Shown here: positions 27,201 through 34,454 of the stretch, piece after piece
Position numbering within the stretch: position 1 is the first letter of the stretch
Layout of the letters: every line of letters begins with the position of its first letter
NCBI GenBank assembly: GCA_023663525.1
Contig: JAMPHF010000002.1
Location: forward strand, 604,118-668,117
From: Bacteroides sp.
Lineage (GTDB): Bacteria; Bacteroidota; Bacteroidia; Bacteroidales; Muribaculaceae
Direction: 5' to 3'
Length of the DNA stretch: 64,000 bases
The notes under the pieces: model-generated
Seen by the model: the letters and a program-made list of their open reading frames with translations, nothing else
Database searches by the model: none
What the model was told of the DNA's origin: nothing
Program-made: the position numbers and the translations under genes

Positions 27201-27803
27201 TACCGTTTCGCAGGCATCTCCGATCAGGAAGGTCTTGAAGGTCGCACGTTGTTCTACAACGAGCAGGGCGGTACCACCACCAGTCCCTCAGTTCTTAGCC
27301 CCGATGTGCTTGAATTCTCCGGTCAAAGCGATCCGAAATACATCGTCGGCATGGACAATACATTCAAGTGGAACGGTATCAGCCTCGGCATCGTTCTCGC
27401 CTACTACGGCGGTCACAAAATGCGTGCGCTCCCCTACAAGGAGACTTTCTCCGGCTCATACTCATCGCCCGTGGCTTCTTACTTTGTCAACGCATGGACT
27501 CCGGAAAACAAGACTGACATCCCCGGAACTGACAAATATGCCACCACAAGTTCAGGATCAGAGCCCCTCTATGCCAACCGAAGCGTCTATGATGCATCTT
27601 TCATCAAGATCCGAAACATCACCCTCGGCTACACTGTCCCCGAGAACTGGACACGCCGCTTCGGTGTCAATCTCCTGACCGTCCGCTTCCAGGTCAACAA
27701 CCCCAAGGCTATTTGGACTGCCAATGACCTCGGCGTTGATCCTGAGACGCTCGGCATACGCAATCCGTCGTCCTACATGGTCGGTCTCAACCTTAATCTC
27801 TAA
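24270..27803 (+). CDS. SusC/RagA TonB-dependent receptor with STN signalling domain
   Basis: 1177-residue outer-membrane importer. Signal peptide 1-23, STN domain about 25-95 (FEKATPEEVIKTLKQETGLEFVYQKDLL, the part that contacts FecR), carboxypeptidase-D-like domain about 112-190, plug about 200-315 (VVVTGYADV, IRGVGTLNGSSTPLLVVDGLP, LKDAAASAIYGARAANGIIVVTT), then a 22-strand barrel ending in SSYMVGLNLNL. ATG 24270 is chosen because the longer frame reads through repeat DNA. It pairs with the SusD downstream. Substrate not deducible. Confidence 0.95.
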   Translation: MKKVLLVLLLAVTLLVPLDGYARTYKAKFEKATPEEVIKTLKQETGLEFVYQKDLLKQAKSPVTCDYSGLSLDQLLNRVISVNMFLDYEVVDKSVILKAPNLKVDVITGTIKGIVYDAEEGEPLAGATVMIDGTTQLTVSDVDGRFTLNNVKALNPVVSALFVGMKPASVRVTKKNQDDIRFNLEMHATMMSEVVVTGYADVSKEKMTGATATITADKLDDRYTLNLLDNLEGRVAGLSTYGGRPIIRGVGTLNGSSTPLLVVDGLPIEGDIEDLNPYDIESVNVLKDAAASAIYGARAANGIIVVTTKNAKKKGKIDIDFSANLTWYENKNMDYHDNFYMDAEEHIKAESNWYEYYFFQEDGYKNNPVSNIMMEQMYIDMGYLSPTPIEYAYFQLANGQITRDDLNKKIDSLRGNNYAQDYADAVYRRQVIQQYNLALRSSSDKSRNNIVINYKHDNSGIINHKNDWLNVSYKGSFDIAKWLTATASINTIFADGRAFGSDYNTSVTNPWAYAPYYPFYKEDGTRHRYYSWYSGNGLATLDPAFHDLGEDPVEEMYNNTTSTRRQNMRYHADLLFRILPGLTANTQFIYETEMTNAQTHATEQSHAARVIRNAYTVSDGKGGYKYLTPENGGFLQTTETNMNAWTARGQLNYNRTFGKHDIAAIAGVEFRETKYKGTKALALGYDEQLQSSMTHTVDFAALGMMDYNTDYMADMGGYPSSQFAFWPYLQDGMGIVPEVHHRYGSAYANLTYTYDEKYNVFGSFRKDYADVFGLNSKFRGKPLWSVGAGWNIHNEEFAHDFASWLSFLKLRFSYGVTGNIYQGATSVMTATAGDINEYTNLPYGSVTSPANPDLRWEQNKTTNVGLDFSFFNYRLRGSFDFYNKIGKDIFNGLNLDPTCGFTSIIANAASIKNVGVELVASYDWFIPKGRRDFSWTTSMTFTYNKNEVTDVENDATKAYQLVSTPYKKGYPVNALWSYRFAGISDQEGLEGRTLFYNEQGGTTTSPSVLSPDVLEFSGQSDPKYIVGMDNTFKWNGISLGIVLAYYGGHKMRALPYKETFSGSYSSPVASYFVNAWTPENKTDIPGTDKYATTSSGSEPLYANRSVYDASFIKIRNITLGYTVPENWTRRFGVNLLTVRFQVNNPKAIWTANDLGVDPETLGIRNPSSYMVGLNLNL

Positions 27804-27834
27804 TCAGTCACATACACAAGTCAAAATATAGAAA

Positions 27835-29331
27835 ATGAAACTCAAATATATCGCAGGGCTTATGCTCTCAGCCGGGCTGGTCATGACATCCTGCTCCGAC
27901 TTCACTGACATAGATGCGAAAGGCAACAACTTGCTTTCCTCTGTCAACGATCTTGAAATGCTTCTCAACTCTCCTATCGGCTATGACTACTACCAAGGGA
28001 TCGATATGAGTGTCAGAGACATGTCGGAAATTTGCGGTGACTACATTTACAGCTATAGTCTGCTGTCTACATCAATCAATGTCCCGGTCAAAACCGCAAA
28101 TTCCATCCGTCTGACGTATGATGAGGCAGCATGGCTCACTGACATGCCTATCCTTATAAAGAGTGATAATTTCTACTCCTCGTGCTACTACTACATAGGT
28201 CGCGTGGCAAATCCTATCCTCATGCAGATTGATGGTGCTTCGGGCGACGAATCAAAGAAGGATGCCCTCAAAGCCGAGGCATATCTCGTGCGCGCCTATT
28301 TCCACTGGCTCGCCTGTCAGAAGTTTGCACCTGTCTACAATCCGTCCACTGCATCAAGCACTATTGCTCTTGCATATTTCACCGAGGACATGGACATCAA
28401 GACTCCCGCCGAGCCTTTGACCATGGAGGCATTCTATGCAAAAATCAATGCTGACATCGATGCCGCAATAGCTCTTGACGCGCTTCCTGACAATGCTATC
28501 AACCAGATGCGCCTCAACCGTGCGGCAATGTATGCCATCCAAGCTGTCGTGCTCACCTCGATGCAGAAGTTCGATGAGGCTGCCGCTGCCGCCGACAAGG
28601 CTCTCGCGGTCAACAACACTGTCAGTGACTACACTCAGTCCATGATCACGACAAAAATCCGCAAGACTGACGAATCACCTCTTGAAGATTATCAGCAGTT
28701 TGTCCGCCCGCGTCTCGAAATGGAGGAGGATTATTTTACCACGTATGGCTATATCTCATATAATAATATCACTCCTTACGCGCAGTCGTTCATCGAGCCG
28801 GGTCACGTTTATCTTCTCCACCTCAATTGTTCATCCTTGGGTCGCGATGAGTCAGAAAAAGACCGTATCTCAACAAATAGACTCGGCGAACCGGGCTACA
28901 TCATTCCCAGTAGCGACCTCTCCCAATGGTATCCCATGTTCGGTCTCCGTTCATCACAGATGTATCTCATCAAGGCTGAGAATGCTGTCCGTAACGGCAA
29001 TTACGATGAGGCCATGGGCTATCTCGACATCGTCCGTGAGAAGCGCATCATGCCTGAGTACTATGCACCTCTCAAGGGTACGGTCAACGATAAGGCTACT
29101 GCCATCAAGTATCTCAAGATGTCATACGAAACTGAGGGTCTGTTCTCCGTCTGGAACTACATTAACCGCAAGCGTTGGAACGTCCTGGATTCCGACTGGC
29201 AGGAGACCATTACACGCACGATTGACGGCAGAAGTTTTACGCTGAATCCCGACTCAAAGATGTGGGTGTTCCCCATCCCGCAGACCGTCACCAACTTGAA
29301 TCCGAACTTCAAGCCATTCATGAATGATTGA
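27835..29331 (+). CDS. SusD/RagB substrate-binding lipoprotein
   Basis: 498 residues. Lipoprotein signal with lipobox (MTSCS, Cys20). TPR-like helices in the N-terminal half (KKDALKAEAYLVRAYFHWLACQKFAPVYN is the family hallmark) and the C-terminal SusD segment (LIKAENAVRNGNYDEAMGYLDIVREKRI). It forms the lid over the SusC barrel. It starts 31 bp after susC. Confidence 0.95.
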   Translation: MKLKYIAGLMLSAGLVMTSCSDFTDIDAKGNNLLSSVNDLEMLLNSPIGYDYYQGIDMSVRDMSEICGDYIYSYSLLSTSINVPVKTANSIRLTYDEAAWLTDMPILIKSDNFYSSCYYYIGRVANPILMQIDGASGDESKKDALKAEAYLVRAYFHWLACQKFAPVYNPSTASSTIALAYFTEDMDIKTPAEPLTMEAFYAKINADIDAAIALDALPDNAINQMRLNRAAMYAIQAVVLTSMQKFDEAAAAADKALAVNNTVSDYTQSMITTKIRKTDESPLEDYQQFVRPRLEMEEDYFTTYGYISYNNITPYAQSFIEPGHVYLLHLNCSSLGRDESEKDRISTNRLGEPGYIIPSSDLSQWYPMFGLRSSQMYLIKAENAVRNGNYDEAMGYLDIVREKRIMPEYYAPLKGTVNDKATAIKYLKMSYETEGLFSVWNYINRKRWNVLDSDWQETITRTIDGRSFTLNPDSKMWVFPIPQTVTNLNPNFKPFMND

Positions 29332-29370
29332 GGTAAGACAATAAATGTAAATTTGAAAATATCCTGAATG

Positions 29371-29439
29371 CAGGGACATGCCTTTGGCATATTTAAATGG
29401 AGCAGATTGACCACAAACATGCCAAAGGCATGTCCCTAC
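29371..29439. repeat. Family A element
   Basis: Left half AGGGACATGCCTTTGGCATA and inverted right half CAAACATGCCAAAGGCATGT (ending CCCTAC 29439) around a 13-nt centre; lies 40 bp after susD. The left half has ATATTT where other copies have ATGTTT. Confidence 0.85.
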
Positions 29440-29503
29440 GACATAATTGCAACATTATGTCCCTCCACCCCCAAGACCATACAACCAATAACTATTTTAT
29501 AAA

Positions 29504-30643
29504 ATGAGACATTTCCCAATCATTGCACTCAGCGCGATTGCTATGTTGAGCGCGTGCAACAGCCGCCAGGCAAACCAATTTGACCTCAACGGAAACATTG
29601 AGGGTGCTGACGGCAAGACAATCTTCTTGTCGTATCAGGTAGCTGACTCGACTGTCAATGACAGTGTCGTCATCGCTGACGGTACATTCGCCTTCACCGG
29701 CACAGTGGATGTCCCCACACGTGCGGTTCTCTATTTCAAACCCTACGAATGGGGCAACAAGGCGATTGCCAACATCTACATCGAGCCTGCCGAAATGACC
29801 GTCAGCGGTCTCACCGCCGATGACTTCTCGGCTGCAGCAGTGACAGGCTCAAAGACACAGACCGAAGCTGAGGAATATCAAAATGCTGTCAAACCCGTGC
29901 AGGATGAACTTATGGCTCTGCGTCAAGGCGCAAAACCTGAGGACGAGGCAGCTCGCGCCGCTATGGAAGCTAAGAGTGATTCACTCTCCGGTCTGTATGA
30001 ATCCATAACCGATGAATTCATTAAAAATCATCCCGATTCATACTACACTGCCGAACTTCTCTCTTTCCGCACCGGCAGTATGACCCTCGACGAGATGAAG
30101 GCTGCCTACAATGCCCTCACTCCCGAAGTTCAGGCTCAGGCAAAGGAAGTGGCAAATGAAATTGCCGCTCTTGAGGCAGTGCAGCCCGGTCAGCCTGCTC
30201 CCGATCTCATCGGTGTCAGCCCCGACGGTAAGGAAATCAAGCTCAGCGACCTCAAAGGCAAGGTTGTCCTCGTTGATTTCTGGGCAACATGGTGCGGACC
30301 GTGCCGTGCAGCTCTCCCGCATGTCAAGGAACTTTACAACAAGTATCATGATAAGGGCTTCGAGGTGTTCTGCGTAGGCGACAACGATTCCGACCCCGAT
30401 AACTGGAAGAACGTCATCGTGGCTGAGGGCATGGAGAACTACTACAACATCCTCCGTGGTCTCAAAGTGGTCAAGGATGCAAATGGCAATACCGTTGACT
30501 TCGACCGCAGCAATGACCAGAGCGAGAAGTATGCCGTTCACTATCTTCCGACCAAGTACCTCATCGCAGCCGACGGCACAATCATCGGCAAGATGGACAA
30601 AAACGAAGATCTCGATGCCAAACTTGCGGAAATATTTAATTAA
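29504..30643 (+). CDS. TlpA-like thioredoxin lipoprotein (DUF4369-type N-terminus)
   Basis: 379 residues. Lipobox LSAC (Cys18). N-terminal beta domain FDLNGNIEGADGKTIFLSYQ of the DUF4369 type, a helical linker, then a TlpA/ResA thioredoxin fold with the redox centre WATWCGPCRAALPH. Anchored in the periplasm or at the outer membrane, probably reduces disulfides of a partner or imported molecule. It follows susCD in the same direction. The paralogue downstream shares the full layout. Confidence 0.9.
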   Translation: MRHFPIIALSAIAMLSACNSRQANQFDLNGNIEGADGKTIFLSYQVADSTVNDSVVIADGTFAFTGTVDVPTRAVLYFKPYEWGNKAIANIYIEPAEMTVSGLTADDFSAAAVTGSKTQTEAEEYQNAVKPVQDELMALRQGAKPEDEAARAAMEAKSDSLSGLYESITDEFIKNHPDSYYTAELLSFRTGSMTLDEMKAAYNALTPEVQAQAKEVANEIAALEAVQPGQPAPDLIGVSPDGKEIKLSDLKGKVVLVDFWATWCGPCRAALPHVKELYNKYHDKGFEVFCVGDNDSDPDNWKNVIVAEGMENYYNILRGLKVVKDANGNTVDFDRSNDQSEKYAVHYLPTKYLIAADGTIIGKMDKNEDLDAKLAEIFN

Positions 30644-30649
30644 TTCATA

Positions 30650-30829
30650 ATATTCTTTAATGCATAATTCATAATGCATAATTCATAATGCATAATTCAT
30701 AATAGCTATGCAGATTGTGGCGGTTTTGGAGAGTAGAGCATTTCGTTGCGTTGCCTTACCTTACGTTGCCTCAATCCAAACCGCAGAGCGTTGCCGGAGG
30801 CTATTATGCATTATGCATTATGCATTAAA
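30650..30829. repeat. Family B inverted-repeat element
   Basis: Left side 30650-30704 with alternating TAATTCATAA and TAATGCATAA units, right side 30802-30829 with TTATGCATTATGCATTA. The centre includes CGTTGCGTTGCCTTACCTTA, CGTTGCC direct repeats and an AT-poor core. About 180 bp in all between the two tlpA-like genes. Confidence 0.8.
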
Positions 30830-30929
30830 AAAGGGTATGGGTGGTCATATAGCAGTAATACGAAGATTGTTAGACCTGAATCAATAAAATTTAACTAAGG
30901 GAAATACGCATAATATCAAATTATAAAAC

Positions 30930-30937
30930 TAACTTTG
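30930..30937 (+). promoter_or_regulatory. -7 box of the second TlpA-like gene
   Basis: TAACTTTG, 68 bp before the ATG; no clear -33 TTG. It suggests this gene can be transcribed apart from susCD. Confidence 0.5.
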
Positions 30938-31004
30938 CCCCTATAAAACCATTTGGTCACCCATGCCTTAAATAATTACCAATTAATTATCAAAAATCTT
31001 TAAA

Positions 31005-32105
31005 ATGAAGAAAATTTCAGTCCTCGGACTTGGTGCGCTCGCAGTGCTCTGCGCTTGCAGCTCCAAACCATCAAGCGAGTACAAAATCAACGGTACCACT
31101 GATCTCGCTGACGGTGAGATGATCTACCTCATGTATCAGGTTGCTAAGGACTCAACGTTTACCGACAGTGTTGCTGTTGCAAACGGCACTTTCGCATTCA
31201 GCGGTAATGTTGCGACTCCTAAATTCGGCTACGTCAGCCACGGCCCGATTAAATACATCAACGAGAAAGTCCGTCCCATGATGATTGAACCGGGTGAGAT
31301 CACCGTAGCCCTTACCGGCGACGATTACAGCAACGCTGAAGTGACCGGCTCGCCCCTCACGGCTCAGGCCGACTCCCTCTCAGCCGTACAGATGGCCGTC
31401 TATGAGCAGATGAAGCCCCTCCAGGAGCAGTATATGGCGGTCAAGGATGACTCTGTGAAGGTTGCAGCCCTCATGCAGTCCTACGATTCACTCAACAACC
31501 TTGTGAAGGAATCGAGAATCAACTTCGTCAAGACTCATCCCGCTTCTTACTACTCACCCGTCGTGATGAGCAGTGCGAAGACTGACCTCAGCCTCGACGA
31601 ACTCAAGGAAATCTACAACAGTTGGACTCCCGAAGTTCAGGCTTCCGATCCCGAGCTCGGTCAATACATTGTCACCCTTGAGTTAATCCAGCCCGGTGCT
31701 GCCGCTCCCGAAATCTCCGGCAAGGACCAGAACGGCAATGACGTTACCCTCTCGGGTCTCAAAGGCAAGGTTGTCCTCCTCGACTTCTGGGCAACATGGT
31801 GCGGTCCCTGCCGTGCGTCGCTTCCCCACGTGAAGGAACTCTATGAGCAGTACAACGGCAAGGGTCTCGAAGTTCTCGCAGTTTCGCTCGACCGCGATCA
31901 GGAGAAATGGAAGGATTACATCGCCAACAGCGGCATGGGCATGGAGAAATATGCCAATGTCTATGACGAGGGCGGTGTCAACGCTGACAAGTACGCTATC
32001 CAGTACATCCCCTCCAAGTTCATCATCGATGCTGAGGGCAACATAGTGGGCCGTTTCGACGATGAGGCCGAACTCAACGCCAAGCTCGCCGAGCTTCTCA
32101 AGTAA
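31005..32105 (+). CDS. TlpA-like thioredoxin lipoprotein, paralogue
   Basis: 366 residues. Lipobox LCAC (Cys18). Same plan as the gene at 29504: DUF4369-like start YKINGTTDLADGEMIYLMYQ, linker with a long helix, and redox centre WATWCGPCRASLPH near residue 263. Probably arose by duplication. The middle thirds have diverged most, which may reflect different partners. Confidence 0.9.
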   Translation: MKKISVLGLGALAVLCACSSKPSSEYKINGTTDLADGEMIYLMYQVAKDSTFTDSVAVANGTFAFSGNVATPKFGYVSHGPIKYINEKVRPMMIEPGEITVALTGDDYSNAEVTGSPLTAQADSLSAVQMAVYEQMKPLQEQYMAVKDDSVKVAALMQSYDSLNNLVKESRINFVKTHPASYYSPVVMSSAKTDLSLDELKEIYNSWTPEVQASDPELGQYIVTLELIQPGAAAPEISGKDQNGNDVTLSGLKGKVVLLDFWATWCGPCRASLPHVKELYEQYNGKGLEVLAVSLDRDQEKWKDYIANSGMGMEKYANVYDEGGVNADKYAIQYIPSKFIIDAEGNIVGRFDDEAELNAKLAELLK

Positions 32106-32130
32106 GAAATCATCAAATTAGCGCATGGGC

Positions 32131-32177
32131 TTAGGAACGATTAAAGATTACAAGACTGAATTTTTAATCGTTCCTAA
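32131..32177. terminator. Perfect 15-bp inverted repeat after the second TlpA gene
   Basis: TTAGGAACGATTAAA (32131-32145) and its exact complement (32163-32177) with a 17-nt loop. No long U-tract. It could be a processing or partial stop site between the TlpA-like gene and the DsbD-domain gene. Confidence 0.55.
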
Positions 32178-32225
32178 ATATTTTCTGCGTACACAATCGG
32201 TAATTATATCAAAAGGCAAAAAATC

Positions 32226-34163
32226 ATGAAAAAAATTATATGTCTTATAGTGGCTGCGCTCTGCCTTGGTCTCAGTGTCCGGGCAAAGGAGAAGCTCAAT
32301 GTCCTCTATGTCGGGGGCAGTCCCGATTTCAACACCATCGGGGTTGCTGCGCCTGATTCCGTTGCATTGTCCAAGTCGGTCAAGGAGCGCACCGCCGACT
32401 TCACCCGCTTCCTCAAGCAGCATTTCACCAAGGTGACCGCAGTTGACGGTAAGGATTATACGCCCGCCATGTCGGCTGACTATGATGTGACAGTCTTCGA
32501 CGGTCGTCCTCCCGTACGCCGTCCTAAAATTGAGGAGCGTGATGAGAACGGTCATATCACCCGTTACGAGCGTCCCGCCTATCTTCCCGACGATTTTGAC
32601 TATGCAACGGTCTGCATAGCAGAGACGAGTGAAGACCTTGGCCGCTCAATTGGCACGAAGAACGACTGGTACTGCCTCTGTCTCAACAACTATGCACTCG
32701 GTTGGAAGAAAGACCATGCCATCTTCAAGGGTCCTTTCAAAGTGAACATCGTTTCGGAGATGCGCCCCACACCGGAAACTGCAAAGGATTATTGCCCTCT
32801 CTACGGCTATACGCTCCCCGACGAGACCGAGATGTGGAAAGTTCACGAGGCAGCCACGCAGGACAACGGTATCCGCATCGGCATGGTGTCGCGTCCCGGC
32901 GGCTATCTCGACTCGCCCGACACGGAGGTAATCTCCGGTGGCGAATGTGCCAAGAGTATCGACGCTGTTGCCATCGGTCGTCACGGTAATTTCCTCCACT
33001 GGGGTTTCGCGGCCAAGCCATCCGACATGACCGAGCCTGCAAGGGCAGCCCTCGCCAACGCCATTGTATACATCAAGGATTTCAAGGGTCAGCGTCCCAT
33101 CGCCCGCAAACTGAAAGAAACTATCGCCACGCGCAAGGACGCTTTAAGCGCGAAATACTTCGTGTCGCGTGACTGCTGGAAGGCCGTAGAGAAGACTAAC
33201 GAGGATTTCTATGTGTATAGAGACAGCCTCTACAAAGCAATTCAGGCAAAAAAAGCTGCCGGCGAAGAGCTTAATTCCATTGAAAAGTACTATGAGGGAA
33301 GCGGTGCGCCGAGAAAGCCGAAGCATCAGACCTACTCTGAGTTCGTCAAGCAGCGTCAGCCCAAACTCTATGAAGTTTTCGGAGAGGATGCGGAGGAGTA
33401 TGCGCGTTACTACGACAAGAACACACCCTATTTCCGTCCCGACGAATCCGGCTACGAACTGATGATCGACCAGGAAGCCCGTGCGCTCGGAATTGCCAAC
33501 AATGACATCCGTCTTCTCGACAAGGCTGTCGAGATGCTTGAGGCCGGAGGCGATGACGCGGCTGTGGGCAAGACTCTTCTTGAACGCTACACCCTCTGCC
33601 GTTTCGCCACTCCCGCCGAGTGGAAGGCATGGCTCAATGCCAACCGCGACCGCATGTTCTTCACTGAAAGCGGCGGATGGCTCTGGCTCGTCAATACGCG
33701 CGACCCGAATGTCCCCGGCAATGATTACTCTGTCCTGAAGAAGGAAAAGGACACAGCCGACAATTCCGCGCCCGTCAAGCCTGCGGGTGATACCGACAAG
33801 GACAATCCCGTTGCGGTGAATGCCGAGATTGTCGAGATCAGCGATGGCGTGAAAGAGATAGTGATGACCCTCACTGTCCATCCCGGATTCCACACCTACG
33901 CGATCGTGGCCGACGATGACCCTTTCATCCCGACCGAAGTATCCGTAGAGCTGCCCGAGGGCTATGAAAAGGTTGGCGACATGCTGTGTCCTCAGCAATC
34001 CCCCTCGGCCACTGCCACGACCTATTACACCGGCACCGGGGCATTCCGCCAGCGCATCAAAGGCACGGGAGCAGGCACTGTCAACTGCAAGATAGCCTAT
34101 CAGGCTTGTGACGAGACCATGTGTCAGCGACCCGTCACAAAAAACTTTGAACTCAAGATCTGA
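32226..34163 (+). CDS. Secreted multi-domain protein with C-terminal DsbD-alpha domain
   Basis: 645 residues with a signal peptide (cut near VRAKE). N-terminal domain LNVLYVGGSPDFNTIG...YDVTVFDGRPP resembles a ThuA/amidotransferase-like Rossmann fold (weak). A lysine-rich helical middle follows (330-520). The C-terminal ~115 residues (VKEIVMTLTVHPGFHTYAIV to KIAYQACDETMCQRP) match the DsbD N-terminal periplasmic domain, with two cysteines (ACDETMC) at the expected place. No membrane segment of DsbD is present. It likely exchanges electrons with the adjacent TlpA-like proteins (inference). Confidence 0.65.
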   Translation: MKKIICLIVAALCLGLSVRAKEKLNVLYVGGSPDFNTIGVAAPDSVALSKSVKERTADFTRFLKQHFTKVTAVDGKDYTPAMSADYDVTVFDGRPPVRRPKIEERDENGHITRYERPAYLPDDFDYATVCIAETSEDLGRSIGTKNDWYCLCLNNYALGWKKDHAIFKGPFKVNIVSEMRPTPETAKDYCPLYGYTLPDETEMWKVHEAATQDNGIRIGMVSRPGGYLDSPDTEVISGGECAKSIDAVAIGRHGNFLHWGFAAKPSDMTEPARAALANAIVYIKDFKGQRPIARKLKETIATRKDALSAKYFVSRDCWKAVEKTNEDFYVYRDSLYKAIQAKKAAGEELNSIEKYYEGSGAPRKPKHQTYSEFVKQRQPKLYEVFGEDAEEYARYYDKNTPYFRPDESGYELMIDQEARALGIANNDIRLLDKAVEMLEAGGDDAAVGKTLLERYTLCRFATPAEWKAWLNANRDRMFFTESGGWLWLVNTRDPNVPGNDYSVLKKEKDTADNSAPVKPAGDTDKDNPVAVNAEIVEISDGVKEIVMTLTVHPGFHTYAIVADDDPFIPTEVSVELPEGYEKVGDMLCPQQSPSATATTYYTGTGAFRQRIKGTGAGTVNCKIAYQACDETMCQRPVTKNFELKI

Positions 34164-34174
34164 TTCCCGGATTA

Positions 34175-34272
34175 GTAAAGGGGACAGAAGGACATAAGGG
34201 CACAGGGGACATAATATTTTTTCAATCAAAAAAATCTGTCTCTTATGCTCTTATGTCGTTCTGTTCCTTTTT
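34175..34272. repeat. Family C inverted repeat
   Basis: GGGGACAGAAGGACATAAGG (34179 on) against CTTATGTCGTTCTGTTCC (34250 on) around an ATTTTTTCAATCAAAAAAAT palindrome. It follows the DsbD-domain gene and may stop transcription before rpsA. Confidence 0.75.
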
Positions 34273-34360
34273 TTCAACGTTCCAAAACCATTCGGTGTCA
34301 TTTTCCTGCGGGCTTTCATCAAATTTCAGCGGAGGTGAGAAAAATCTGTTGCGTAACCGC

Positions 34361-34390
34361 TTGTGGATTCGTTTTTTATTCCTACCTTTG
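34361..34390 (+). promoter_or_regulatory. Promoter of rpsA
   Basis: TTG 34361-34363, 19-bp spacer, TACCTTTG 34383-34390. The 60-nt leader starts with a small GC hairpin (CCGCTTTGCGG at 34394-34404) that might serve autoregulation by S1. Confidence 0.75.
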
Positions 34391-34454
34391 CACCGCTTTG
34401 CGGGTTTAAGCCCCGGAGCATAGAATTAACCTTATTTATTAACCCCATTTTTTA

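Noticed and set aside
33144..34229. 361-codon frame antisense to the DsbD-domain gene
   Set aside because: Composition shadow of the sense gene; the sense frame has signal peptide and domains.
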